DNA of 64,000 nucleotides from assembly GCA_028829895.1 (NCBI GenBank), contig CM054179.1:31961117-32025116 (forward strand), written 5' to 3'. The notes under the pieces were generated by a model. It had not been told where the DNA came from. It did no database searches and saw only the letters and a program-made list of their open reading frames with translations. This stretch comes from Sinotaia quadrata (lineage: Eukaryota; Mollusca; Gastropoda; Architaenioglossa; Viviparidae). Of this stretch, positions 25,301 through 40,582 are shown one piece after another. The stretch's first letter is position 1. Each line of letters opens with the position of its first letter. Both the position numbers and the translations under genes were made by a program.

Positions 25301-28300
25301 TATTTATCACATTAAGAAAGAATTGGATTCCACTTTTTTCTCAACAAAGCTTGCAGTTTTCACAAACACATAGTACGCACTTGTGACTAATTAAAAATGA
25401 TGGTTAAAAGCACTTAATAATAATATGCAGATGTATAAACCACTAAGCCTCTACATGAACTCAGTGGACAATCAAGTATCAAATGGAATTTTGAATTTTA
25501 AAATTAAATTCAGTACCACATATAAATTATAATTATAAATTATAATCCAGTACAAGCTATATCAGGTCTTCAGTGCATCTGGTCAAACTCCATGAACATA
25601 AGTGAACATAATAATTATTGACATCTGTTTTGTATACTTCAATAATGAAATGCTTTGGAAATGATTTGCTGTTTCAATCCATAGGGTATACTGAAGATAA
25701 ACTATGTGTCACTCAATATTAATAGTGTGCTATTTAAATTAAGTAGTAAATAAATAGTTGTCTTAATGTTCCTCTGATAATAATATCATGAGTGTTTAAT
25801 TTTTATTATTTTGCCCAACTAAATGTGTTAAAGTTTTGAGTCATTATAGAATGATGCTGTTTTAATATAATGTTTCTTATATATATTTGTGTCATTGTAG
25901 AATGATGTAGTTGTAATATAATATTTTTCTGTGACAAGGCACACCACTTAGTTAATAAGATAATTATTATTATTAATTAAACTTTCATAACTAATTTCAA
26001 GTGATAAGAATATTAATTTTATTTTATTAATGATCCTCTAACAGACACCGCTCATCTCTCACTTGGTGGATATTTTGGCAACATAAACATTTTCTCTATT
26101 CCACATCAACCAACATTTACAGTCACATAAGGTTTCCGTGAGTGGAAAACTTCTTACTAAAGGAGAAGACAAGTCTGACATTTAATCTATATTTAGCAAG
26201 CCCCCATCCACCCACTTTCTTCTCCAACATAAGATTATCAATATCATTATGCATAAGAAGGTCAATAAATTTAACAATAAATTTATTAAAAGCAATTTTC
26301 AAATATACATATGACAATTACAATGAAATAGATAACTAACACAATACTCCTCGAACCTACGTTTGGATAACTATTGTTTACAGTCTCTCTCTACACATAT
26401 AATAGAAGGCAAAGTGGCATTCATAACTAACATTTTCAAAAGCCAGTGATAAGTCCTCACAGGGGTTGAGATAACCAATTTACATCAAGATTTTGGCCCT
26501 CTTTTGTGCCTGAGATAGTAGGGTTCGGCAACATAAAAGAATTGATGTAACCAGTGAGAAAATGCTAAGACAAAGAGGGAATTTGGTGGGTCCACTTCAA
26601 AAACATTGACTTACTAGGGTTGGCAAGCTAAGTGATGCCGAGATAAGTGGGTTCGACTTTTCTTAGCATCCCTTGCTTTGGTACATCAAGTGTAGCATAC
26701 TCCCTTATGCTTACACACACCACAACTGATGTTCCTGCACTTTCTGGTCATATGACTTAAAACCAGTGAATGCATAGAGGTTAACTGTAACCTTGAGACT
26801 TAAAGCTTGCAACTTGACACTCAAGACTTCAAGTTCAAAAAAGAAGAAAGGAAAAAGGCATTTGTTCCCTGTAACATATAATCAAGGAGCAAGCCTATGT
26901 TTCCTGTATGTCACAATATAACTCCAATCTATGTCACACTCCATACTCAAACTTACAATTTCTGCAACAGTATTCATTATCCCCATGCATACATGGAACA
27001 ATAAATACAGTGTATCAAACAGTGTCACATTTTAATACACCACATAGGTGCAGCTTAGTTCAAATATTTGTAGTAATAAAAGTTAATTCATATAGTGCAT
27101 TTCTACATAAACACAAGTATAACATATCATCATAGTAAAATGCATGAAATGTTTCTAAGTCCATTCTCTCTCAATCAGTCAATTAAACTCACCACTCATG
27201 CTAACGACCACCTTCAAGCTGGACTTCTCTCTTTCTCACTCAGATTCAAAGTTAATAAAGGTTATAATTCTCTACACTAACTGAATTAATTAATCTCAGC
27301 CCATTGGCTGGTCTCGTTCTCATAAATAAAAATTAAATCATTGGGTAATAGAAAACTGCTCACTCAGTTTCCATTAGGTCAGTGAATCTAGAATATTCTT
27401 GCCCTAAGCTTACTTCAAACTCAGATACTTTCAAAATAACACCATAAAGAGTGCCTAAGGTTGGGTCACTCTGACAATTTAACAGTTTATATAACAATTA
27501 AAATTAAAAATAGGGAGGGGCTAATTTACTCTGTCACATTTACATATATAAATGAAATAAATTTAATTCTCTTGCAGTGCATGCCTTGGACCTACTACCT
27601 TGTCAATGATCTCCAATTTTATTTCATCTCTCCACTGGTGTTATATCCACTATTATAGTAAGTACACATATCAATTAAGATCTGTGACAAATAAATATTA
27701 TAATGTATAATTCTCTACAGCCACCAATGATAACATTGTACCAAATATCTTATGTTTTATAAATAGTTTTTGCCAGGATCTTAAATCTTTTAAAATGTTC
27801 TTGAAAGTTTTTGCAGCATCGTGGAACATTCCATATTGTTCATATGTACTTAAATGTTCTGGAAGAGATCCTTAATAGAAAATTAAGTGTTTTTAAGCAT
27901 TTAACAGCTTTGTGGAACATTCCACAGTGTTTGTATGCATTTTAGTATGTTCTTGAAAAAATTATATAATAATTAGCATTGCTCAAGAAACTTCCACAGT
28001 ATCCTGAAGCAGTCTTATAGCCCATTCTACAAAGTTTGCACATGTTTCAAATAATGTTCTGCATTGTTCTAGAAACTTTTATAATGTTCTGTAGTACTTT
28101 TAACAATTCACCCTTAAAACAACACGAAAGATCAAATTGTTGCTTTATGACGAGGTACTGAAGTGATATTAGTCACTTTCATCTTACCATGAGAAATTAT
28201 GACTTGTGAAGAATGTGAAAGTCATAATGTCAATAGCAACTTGTGTTATATGATTTATCACCTGAAGCTCTTTTTGTAGTAAGAATTCAACTGATCTTTC

Positions 28301-31300
28301 ACATGGGTGCTGTTTTAAGTATTACTGCAATTTGTGGAAATGCCAAATATAATAAAAATCTAGAGGCAAGTATTTTTAATCCAAAGTAATGCAGGTATAT
28401 TTACAGTTCTGAGTATTCATTATAGACATTATGCATCTATAAATCAAGAACTCACTCATTGCTTGAAAAATGGTGTGATATATTCATGTATAACAAATGG
28501 TTAGATCAGATGAGTGCTTATTCAAGCATGTGGCATGTAAATCAATCTTAAGTATTTAGATTTTTATAATTCAGTCTCATATCCTGCCTGGTGAAGAATT
28601 CAGTGTGATGTCAATGACAGATTGAAGTTTTAAAACTATACAAAACTGATTGAAGTTTTAAAACTATACAAAACTGTTTGAGTAATAAAGTAAGTGTAAT
28701 AAAAAATTGAACATTAAAATCTTTGGTTTCATATAGTATTATTAACCAAATATTTAAACTACTGTGTTGGATATTAATAAATTGGTAAAAGTAATTCCAC
28801 TCAGTATTTCAAGACCAGTTCTAACAACCTCTTTAACATATTAACCTTGTGAAAATCAAACCTTGGTCATGTAAGGAAAAGGTTAGTGCCTCCTGCTATG
28901 CCATCCCTTGCTCTTATTCACCTTCACTTCCCCCTTGGAAGTAGGAAGGAAATTATTGGCATGCATTTCTTTTTTATTTGTCAGATTCCAGTCAGAAAAG
29001 TTATACCTGAGCTGAGAGAAGCAATTGTTACACACAGTGCCAGCAATTATATAATCAGTCATTTATCCATATATCATAAGGATAAATTCTGTCTTCTTAC
29101 TTTTTTATTTCATCACATAGAGTCATAGACGAATCTGTTGATGTTCAAAGTTGAATCCTCAACTTTCTACATTATTTCCAGTGGCCAGGTTGAAAAAGAG
29201 TGACAAATATTTCCAGCTGAAGCAAACAGTGTTGTTTTTAATCAAGGACTTTGCTGATTTGCAAAAATGTAATTGAACCATCACACACTTCATTCAAGAA
29301 CATATATTTTCTCTGGCATTTGGCTAATCTGTACTGTAGAATAATCTGTATTAATATCACTATTATCATAATTTCACTTCATAAATATATTTATGTTTAT
29401 TTGTTTACTTAAGCAGATCTCTTCTTGAATAGAACTTCCTTAAGGTACATGCATTGGTGGACACTAGGAAATTTAACTTCTAACTTGATATAGACCCCAA
29501 AAAGATCATTAAGACAGAATTAAATTGAATGGAAAACTCATAGATTTAAAAAGGAGACATATTCCTTTACTTATGCAATGAGATACATCATTAAAACTTC
29601 AATTTTATTTAGTGAAAAAGTTACTTTAATTAGGCTGAAGGTTTGTAGAGTTTTGAACCACCTGCAATGCATAAGATAGAATACATTTTGTCAGTTTTTC
29701 ATAATACTATTGCTGAGTTTCATGATTTTGAATAAGATCAGGTTTTGCCTAGGTAGAAAGAAGAATGCCACAAACATATCCACAGGTTTTATCACTAAAA
29801 ATGTTAATCGTAGTTCACCTACTAATCTTAGAGCCCATATTTTGCTGATACTTAGTAGTTATATTATTATATTACATAAACTATTTCCTTTTTACTTTAT
29901 TGATTTCTGACTGAAATAACTTAGGAAACCAAGACAGGCTATACCACACATTATATCCACTTCAATTGCAAGATGGACATTACAAATGTTAGCAGAAAAT
30001 AGGTATTTCATTTTTTTTTTAATCTGTTTTATTTTAATATCTTTTATTTACAATTTTAATCCTGCTAAAAGGCACACAATCATAGTTCTGTACCTTTATC
30101 AAAAAAATATTTGCTAATAAAAAAATATTTATAGAAGCTAAGTTGCTCAGTTTTCTTCCTTAACACTAAATCTTTACAAAAATTGTTGGGTTTTTTTTTT
30201 GTATATAAAAACATGCACAATTTAATATCTTCATTTGTTGTCTAGATGTGATGCAAAAAAAAAAATCCATAGTATAATCATTGTTTTTCATAAAGTACAA
30301 AATAATTATTTTAACTAGAACAGTGTTTAAAACATACAGTCATGGTGACAGACATTAAAGTCTCTATTTGACTACCCAAGCACTAGTACAGTTCTAGAAC
30401 AAGCTGAAGCTGTAGAAGGCAGGACATATTTAAATAGCCAGTCATAATAACCTGAATACTATTATCAGATTGAGATAATAAAGCTGTAGAAGGCAGGACA
30501 TATTTAAATAGCCAGTCATAGCCTGAATACTATTATCAGATTGAAATAATAAAGCTGTAGAAAGCAGGATATATTTAAAAAGCCAGTCATAATAACCTGA
30601 ATACTATTATCAGATTGAGATAATAAAGCTATAGATGGCAGGACATATTTAAATAGCCAGTCATAGCCTGAATACTATTATCAGATTGAGATAATAAGCT
30701 GTTGACTTCAAGCATGACTAGCAATTAGTAATTTTTCACATTTAAGACCAGACTTTTTATGTAATAATTGATAACTGAACAAGGTGCATTTAATAGCCTT
30801 CAAGAAGAAATGAATACTAGGAGCACACATTTATTATGATTGTCCATGTCTGACCTAAATAAGGTCAAATTTCAGTGTGCACTGCAATTTGCCCAGTGTA
30901 TGTTTTAAATACTCACATGTCAAATTTTTCACTATAGGAAGGACATTTATCATTTCGGGAGTTGTAAAACCAAGTATTTTTCTAACAGTTATATACTGCT
31001 GACCTACTATGTATGAAACATTGTTTAAAGCAACACATTGATATGAGGACATTTGATATTCACATTTATATCTAACCACCAGCATGTTCTTCAATTTTAG
31101 TACCAGCAAACCTGCTAGAGTATTTGCTGCCATTCCTGTCCACTTATTTCTGAAATCAAGACATGCTTTCAAGAAACTGTATGCATGTGTGTACAACAAA
31201 GCTGTGGCTCAGAGTGTCTCTATTTCATTTTTCTAAGCCATCCATAACTTATCTATTTATATGTTTTTAATGTATTTATAGATAGTTCACATTCATAGAT

Positions 31301-34300
31301 ATATTTGTATTCATTAGGTACTAAGAGAGGATTGATACTGACATAATTTTATGAAAAAACTTTAAAATTTGTAAGTTACTAAGCATTAAAAACAAACTTA
31401 GTCCTTACCTAGTTAAAGATGCTATTAGCATATATAGGCATTCTCAGAGTGGCATACATAAAGTTAAAAGAATTTATTTCAGTATAAATATATATAATCG
31501 TTTATTATTACAAAACAAAGATGACTAAATTTGTAATGTAACATTCCTGGGTACACTTATTATTATTATTAGTGAATCATTAGCACTACGAGTAATTAAA
31601 GAGCAATATTATTATCTATAAATAAACAATTACTTTGTTGAGAAAAGTGTCATTGGAAAATATTTCAGACACTTGTAGTAATATATTGATAACAGGATTG
31701 TGTAGATAAAATTTCACCTATTATTTCTTTATATTTTATTTGTATTCATAATAAATATGTATCTCCAGAAGCTAATATTTAATAAACAAGTACTAGACAT
31801 CATTGATACACAGGACTGCACTTTAAAATTGGTGCCATCTGCTCAATGGATGAACATTGACTATCATTGTGTGAAGAAGTAGTTGGCTCTGGTTCAGCTC
31901 AAGAAGGTGATTGGATGGGCTCATCTGCTGATGGGTTTTTTCTTGAGAAGCATTATGATCAGCAACTCTCATATGGCTTTGCCTCCAAAGGTTCATTATA
32001 ATTTGAATGAGTTTGAGGCTTCTGGATTATATTCAGAAATTAAATTTTTCAAATGTTTCTGCTTCATTTGTTGAGCACCAGATAAAGTGTAGTTAATTGG
32101 TTTGCATTGATGAGCTATGTGATACAGTAAACTTTAAATATATATACTTGAATGACTCTCACTTTGGTAAAATGATGACATTATAACAAGAATACAGGAA
32201 CTAAGTTCAACCTATGGAACAGCATCACACTACACTCTCTTTGTTTTTCCCTCTCAGCACATATAGTTGAATTCACATTAAGTTAACTACACATAAAATT
32301 TGACACCACAATATATCATTGATGCAAATTTTTATTTAGATTTTTTAACTTACATGTATTTATATTTGGTTGTACTTGAGATTTTTAGTAAGTTTTGTTT
32401 TAATTTTTTGTTTTGTATTTTATTAAAATCAGGTCTCCAGAGCTTGCATAAGCTTCAATTTGTTAGTTTGTCATTTATTCTGTCTGTCTCTTTCTCTCCC
32501 TTCTTTAATCATTGAAATATGTTTGAATAATTAATTTCAGTAGCATATTTCCTTTATTTTATATTTATAACAGTTTTCCACGACTTGGGTGGTTTTTACT
32601 GGTGGTTCTTGGCTCAACACAGATTATCAGCACTGGTCTACTCACTAAGGATATTGATGGCAATAATCTCATGTATGTCAGTAGATAATATTATTTGTTC
32701 ACCAATGATATTTGTAATACTGTTAACAATTTCCATTACTACCACTAATTGTAATAATACAGTGTTTGAGGTTGATGTATGATAAAGCCTAGGATCCAGA
32801 TTTTTTAAAACATTTAACTGATTAATAAAATAGAATATAAATACACCCCATGAAAAATATGAATGCTGTTACAAAATGGAGACAGTCGATTAATAAACAT
32901 TAATACAACATTATGAAAACATATAACATTAAAAACATACATTAGTTTACAAATGTAGAACATGGAATAAATTCAGTTACAACTGAATCTATTTATGTAC
33001 ATGTAAAAAAAAATATATCTTTAGAGTGTGCTAAGATTAAAATAATTGATTGATACATTAATTCTAAATAAATGATGTGTCATTTAAGGGCAACTCCACA
33101 ACCCCCAGTCACATTGCTTAGTTCAGATTAAAAATATTAGAAATTAATATATTCATTTTGATATACCAGCAGTAGTTTTAGAAAGTGTTTGAACCATTTT
33201 CATAGTAATGATAGAGAGAGTTTGAGTCATTTTGATATAGTGATAGTAAGTGACAACTTAAATGTGAAATATTATTTTCTCTCTTCTTTTCATTCTGGAA
33301 AATTTCCCATAAAATATCATTGAGAAAGCAAGATTATCCAAATATGCATGTTATTTTATGAGTTAATGTTTGAATATTTATGCCAGAGTGCCATTGCATC
33401 ACCAGTTTGGTAGAAAAAAAATAAGTGTCCAATCGCTGGGAATTTGATTATGTGCAACAGTTGATAAATTGTATGATTCAAACATTACTCAAAGAGGCAC
33501 ATACTATTAACTCTTGCCTATCAGGTCAATAGTTACACTAAGCATCATCCTGGCAGGTTGTTTTGCCACTCAATGATAATTGAATCGGTGAGCTTACTAA
33601 AAACTTAAAAGCGGCTGTAATTATAAATGTATTTTTAAATTTTGAATTGCTACCTATTCTAAATGTACTAAAGAATTTTAAAAAATTATTTAAAAATTCA
33701 AAAGTAAATATTTAATAGAACGTTCCCTTACCCTTTCTTGATCTTGAATGATGGTTACTCAGTGGCTACAGCACCCAAGATGTGTCTGATGAAAGCTTCA
33801 AAATGTACCCAAACATATCTCATCCTTAAGTGAAATATAAATCACAGAACTGTCAAGTTCATTGTTGATTAGATGCAAAAATACTATTTTTTTCTGCATA
33901 ATTATCAGTCCTAAGATATTTTCTAAATGAAAATTATTTCCTCAAGTTGAATATAGTCTAGATTTTCTTTTGAAAGTTCATGTGAAAGTACTTGTTGAGT
34001 ATACATGACAAAAAAAGGAATGATGAAGTACAATCACTGAAATTATATATAATTTTGAAATATATAAATTTTAATTATAGCACTTGTTACAAGTCGTGGC
34101 ACAAAAAGAGCCCACCCCTAGCAAATAAGAGTGGATTTGTGAAGATTTATAATTGTTTACAATAAGTTACAATTAGCAATGGAGTCCAATGCACATTTTT
34201 AAAAAACGAAATCCAGTAAAAAATTCAATTAATAAAGGTCACATGTCCAACTGAAGTAAAGAAACAGTTTTTTTCCACATGAGCTGACCTATCCAATGTT

Positions 34301-37300
34301 AACACCACACCAAGCAATGTTGGCTGACCATTCTGGTCAACATCACACTATTTTCTATAAAATCACTAGAGGCTGGCAAAAAATCCTCCTCTTTAGATGA
34401 ATCATCAGCTAAATCAGAATCTGATTCACAAAGTTAACAAAGACTGATGATAAAAGCAAAAACATTCTGACTTAAGCCACAACAAGATGAAATGGCTGCT
34501 CGCTAAAGATAGAACAGTGTGTGTACAAATCTCACTCTTTCTATCATGTGAGCAATCTAAATTATAGCTGTCCAATGGTAGAATTGATACTTATTGCCTG
34601 CTAAGGAAAATCATATTGCTTTACACCGATTGGCTCATTTTGAATGACTAACATTAGTAACAATAAGTGTGTGTGCTCACTAGCTATATAGAGCCCCTCT
34701 GGCAGTCTAGCTATATATAGATGTAGGCATCTCTAGAGCCCTCCACCATTGAATGGGTTAAATAAATGGTTTATATTTAGAATTCTTTTGCTAGAATTTT
34801 AATTTTGGATTTTGAATAATAGACAATTTTGTGTTTGAAAATTTGCCCCCATTTTCTTGCACTAAGAATGTGATGTAAAAGTCCAGCTACAGTAATAGCA
34901 ATTGTTGAAAATGGAAATTAGTGAGACTGATTTTTTAAAAGTTTAAAGTAGAATAAATATTTAGAGATGAAGAAATATATAATCAGCTGCAATATAATAC
35001 TTTTATAATTTAAATTTAATTAGTTTCCTAATACAGAAGACATTTTAGACTGTTCCAGAACAGCTACACTTTCTCATCATGGTATAAGCATTTCATAAAC
35101 TAAAATATTCCTATCATATCTTTTTCTGTTTTTGTGGTTTATAAAAAAATATTTCATTATGCAGAATCCATGTTTAGTTTTATTATAAGTATATTATATT
35201 TTCTCTGTGTCCGAGAGAGACTTATTGTGGATGATTCAGAGAAAATATAATATAATAAGAAACACTTTCATATCCAAACATTTGCATCTTCAATATTTAG
35301 TACACTGTATTGATAAACTTATAAGCCAACCAGTTTTATAACTCTAATTGACAAACACTATTTATAGAGCAGTTGCGCAATGACTCATTTAGATAAAGCA
35401 GCTGTTTATTGACTAGTCCTTTTTGCTTAGATCTGACCCCTTAAAGAGAGTGGGTTTTTATGAAGTGAAAAAAGGGGTTTTCATATTTTAAATGTAATTT
35501 GACCCACAAACAAATCCTAACCAATTTATAATAGTAATTAAATTTACTAAAAAATTATTTTATCATTAAAAAATCGATTTTAATGTATCTTGGTTCAATG
35601 CATTTGTTGGAAAACCATTTGTACATTTTTTTAAAATCTAACAACTGATAATAATAAGGAATAAAAATATATCTTTAGAGAGGGTAAACTTCATCGAAAA
35701 TATTTGGAAAATTTTGTACTCACTCAATTTCACTGCAAACATGCACAAACTTTGATGACTGAACTAGTTAATAATTACCTTTGCTCATTCAAGAATAAAC
35801 ATTGTTGCATTAAGTACTTATGCTAATGTAAATATAATTATTACAATAATGTGAGTGTTACTTGAACAAACAAATGCTTGCAAATATACAAACAAAACAA
35901 CTTTACTTTTGTAGTGGGTAGGTGGGATTGATATGTTAGTGTACTGAAACTTTAGAATTTATGGTATGGAGCATGACATGATTGTGTTATGCTGAACACA
36001 AGCAAAAATTGCATCCTTGCAAATTTGTTCTCATATCAGTAGCATCTTCATGTTGATATGACCTGCAATATTCTCATCATCACAGGACAGTGCAATCAGC
36101 TTCATGATGTCATAGATTTCTGGACTGAATCCAACTTTGAGTTATGTGCAAGTTGACTGCGAAAATCAAGAGAAAAATGATTGTGCCTGTGGATTGCAGT
36201 TGAAGTCTGGTCATAAAATATGACAGCATTTATGATAGCAGAATTTACTTGAAACCAGGAAATGTATTTCTAGACCTTTTAGTAATTTCATCCACAGCTA
36301 TACTTCATTCTTTTTGGTCATGAATTTCCAACCCATTCATTTGTGCATCGTAGCCAGAGGACTTGCTGCTGCAGAACAGATTGACAAGCACCATTGAGTC
36401 CAATGCATCAGTGAGCTTGTTGTATGGAGGTTGTCACAAAAGTTGACAGAACAGCCTTCCAACTTAGATGTTATGTTCCTCAAGGCTTTTATCACTACAT
36501 TTATTGCTTCTGCTCTTACATTCCACAGTCTCTCGATTTCTGTTCTGAAATCTTTATATTTTTCTATTTTTTCTCATTCATTTGTTTTGATGTTTCTGTC
36601 ACTTGGAGCACAATATCAATGATTGCTGCTGTTCTATTAGTATGTTGATTATTTTGTTGATGTTTCATCAGCTTGTTGCACATACTGGCCATGGAAAGGT
36701 TTTTGGTTCCAAGTATTTGCTAATGCCTGTTTTGTTGTTTTGTTGTTTTCTTGCAGGTTTCTTTGTTTATGTGTGGGTGGTGAGTGGTGGTATAATCCAC
36801 TCATCTTCACTGCTTCTACCAGTGGTTCATCTTTGTTATAATTCCAGATGTAGTCTACAAGACTTATGCTCCTTCAATGACATCTTTGATTTTCTTGAGT
36901 CCTCTATCTCCCATTTTCTGAGATACATAGATGCCTATGTCTTTTGGGGGGCAAGGCTTTATGTATTTTGAGTAGTTCTTTTGTTTTTCTGTCCATATCA
37001 TTTATTTCATTTGTTGTTCAATCTTTGATGTCTCCAGGGTAGCTGATTAGAAGTATTGCATATGCATTAAGGGTTTGTATTTCGTTAACCCCATTTAGCT
37101 TTGACTTAAGAACTTGTCTAACCCATACTTCTCTTAACTTTGGACTTCACTCTGCATATTTTCTGGATGTTGTAGTATCCCCAAGTATTTATATCTCTTT
37201 TCCATTGAAGCATTAGTGATTTTTCTGATGTTGCATTTTTAGCCTTCTGATGTTTTGATCTGGCCTTTCTGGACAACAATTCTTCCAACAATTTCTCAAG

Positions 37301-40300
37301 GCCACACTTCATATTACTATTCTCACTGCAAATGTTAACAGTATTGATCAGCAAATTGATGTCATGTTCATTTTTACTCTACAGCTTTAGATCATTCATA
37401 TACAGTAAATGGCTGATAACCTGTTCTGATTTCATTTTATATCCTAATCATCTTTTCTGGATGATTTTGGCTCAGAGGATTCCAACCAATACAGAACAGC
37501 AATAGTAATAGGGAACCATCTTGAAAGATTCTATATTTTATTGGTATGTCTGCAATTTCTATATTGTTAATGTGATTTTCCAGCTTGTCATTGATACTTG
37601 GATTAGTTTTTGTACTGATGGTGCTATTTTGTACATTTTTATTGTTTCAAGTGTCCATAAATGGGGAACTAAGTCATAGGCCTTTCGATAATCAATCCAT
37701 GCCATTGCAAGATTTGTTCTTCATTTCTTGCTGTCACTAACTATGGCCTTATCAATTGCCAATTAATGTTCCTATGTTCATGTACTGATTGGTCTAGAAC
37801 CCTTTCTTTCGTTCATTTTTTAGGAGTTTGTTTCAAGGTGAATTCTTTATATAGTTTACCAGGGTGCGTTTTTGAATATTTTATTATTGGAATTGTTGAC
37901 CTCTTCAGATGGTGGCTGAGTCCATGTAGTCTTTATTTTGCATCTTCTGCCTACATATTACTTATTGTTGTTCCTGAAAATTTTTAAGTCTTCTAACAAG
38001 CATTTTTGTTAATCAATTAGATCTTTGGTTATTCCTCCAGTGTGGTCATCAATTGGGTTTATGTTTTGTAATGGTGTGAAAGTTTCTATATCAGTGCATA
38101 GGTTGTGATATGTTTTTATTGCTGGTCTATATCTTGTAATTCTAGAACTATAAGAAGCATGTTTTGCATGGGCAATATCTTCTAGTCTAGGAGTGGCTGT
38201 TCACTGATAATATCATCTGGATGGTGTTTGAACCAGTTAAATCATCCTTTTTCTTTATCCTCTTACTGTAAGTGGTCTCTATTTGTATGTTTTCTTCTAT
38301 GATCCATTTCCTCAGTTTTTGCTAATGTTCCAATATCTAATTTTTTGCTAGAACACCCTAAAACATCAGTGTCTAATGCAGACTTTGTTAACCTGGGTGA
38401 AGTCTGATCTGGTTATAGAATAAAACTTTGTTTTCTCTATCATGAATGAGATGGGTGTGGGTATAGTTTGGAGGAAGCCACTTTCATACTGGTCAAAACC
38501 TGTAGGGCAGACCAAAAAAATTTACAAACACAAAAAAGATATCTTACATGAAAAAATGTTTTGATGTTATATAAGATTAACAGTTTGTACAGTTTGAAAA
38601 TAACAAATGTCACACACAAACTAATTTGACATATATTTACATATTTATATATTTACATATTTATTTACATCTCTGACACTTTATTTGATTCTTTTGATGT
38701 ATTATTTGAAGTGCATGCACTCTTTGCAGTTTTCAAATGCCAGCAGAGATTTAAAATCTCTACAGCAGGTATCAGTGTTTACTTTGCATTGTAAGAAAGA
38801 TGTTAGTGTGTCTGTATTCAGGGACTTCCTAGAGTCTGTGTATTTTTTCATCATGGAGAAAGATCTATCACAATCTGCCTTGCTGTGAAGTATGGTAAAC
38901 AGCTGTTAAATAATTAATTTCATGGACTGGAAGCAGATGCAACCAGTATTTGGTTTCTAGCTGATAAAATCCATCCACTAGCTACAAAAGCTTCTTTTCA
39001 GGCCTTTGTCTGTTAAATGGCTCACACTCATCGGGCAGCATGCAGTAGTCATCAAACTCATCTTTAAGAGCTTCCTGATCCAGGTGTGGATCAAGGTATC
39101 TGCCAATATACAGATATGTGTACACATGTGTGCAGGCTGTCTTTAATAGCCGGGTCCAGCATTTTCAGATTCTTGAGCATCTGACTTTCAAATGGAAATT
39201 TGTCCATTATCTTCCTCTTCACTGCCACATAAAACTTTCTCATATCATCCCAAAATTACCTTTTCATGCCACAGTCAAGTTCCATTTCCTCCATTAGTGG
39301 TCTGTTAAAGAAAGAAGCCTACTGCAAGAGTAGTATAAGCATGATCACAATGTTTTATAAACTTCAAGTCAGTCACCTGTTTAATATGCTTCATCTCACC
39401 AAATTTAACCAGAAACTTTCTGAGTAATCTATCCATTTCCTCCATTATGCCACTAATTTGTAATTCATCAGTTTTAAACAACTTATTAAATTCATTCAAA
39501 AAAAGCAGTACAAATTTAAAGAAACAGAGTCAGTTGTGATTTTGACAGTTTATTGATAATTTTCACTCTACAAAGCTTTTCAACATCAATGTAGCTCTCA
39601 AAATAGGATGCAAGAGCTGCATATTGGTTGAGAAACCTGTCAATCAGTGGGTCTAGAAGCATTTCAGTATATTCAGCTCATTCACCTCAGTGTAAAGTTA
39701 GAACTCTTTATGGGTGTTTCAGCATTTAGAGCTACACTAAGAATGGTAGTAAATATCCAGCAGAAGGTCATATAATGGAACTGCTAGTTGCATGAATCCA
39801 TGTTGTGCACACAGATTAGCAAGGTGGCAAATTACCCAATACTGAAGACACCAGGATTCTTCTGCTTCACCCTGATAAGTATTGAGTTTGCCTTCTGCAG
39901 ATGATATTGCAGTTGTCACTATCAAAGCCAATGCAATTACTCCAAGCGATGTTTAAAGTGGTGAATACAGCATCTGTGTCATTGATGACAGCTTCATTGG
40001 TTCCACTACTGTATACAGGCATGTCCAGCAATCTTGTTCTAGCCCCACATATTACATTACTCAGGTAACTGCTTGTCAGTTTTCTTATCTTTTCTTGATT
40101 CATCAAATAAATCTTATCATTTGATTCATCAATCAATGAGAAGGGTGTCTCCCTGCATAACTTGATAATTGTTCTGTTGCAGGTGCAGCCAAGCACTTTT
40201 AAAATTTTATAATAAATTTTGTTTTGGTTCACTTTGAACTAAACTTCTTGGCAATAGCACTGTTAGGAAACATTTCAGCACAGGTCATAAAAGTGATTAG

Positions 40301-40504
40301 CTACAGAAGCAGCTAAGTTATGCTGGGTAATGAAATTGGCTAATAAAACTTGAGCTTTTGTAACACTATCATCTTCCTTCATTGACTGAGCAAAGGTCTT
40401 GATGGATGCCCCCTTCTTCATTTCAAAAGTCTTAATGAAATTGGTATTAAATTATTTTATCTCGGTATATTATAAATTTTTTTAAAAATGTATAGCTGTG
40501 TGTT

Positions 40505-40582
<78 letters not shown>

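Noticed and set aside
25930..27476. Possible LTR of exactly 1547 bp (TGTGACA ... CTCTGACA)
   Set aside because: The length equals that of the Gmr1-like LTR, but the five bases on each side do not match and none of the family's marker blocks are present. The length agreement is probably chance.
30855..31199. Minus-strand open frame of 114 codons
   Set aside because: No domain, start context or partner exon; length is compatible with chance in this sequence.
32585..32782. Alternative open frame over exon 7
   Set aside because: The spliced frame gives family-specific residues (FPRLGWFLL) and keeps phase with exons 6 and 8; the alternative does not.
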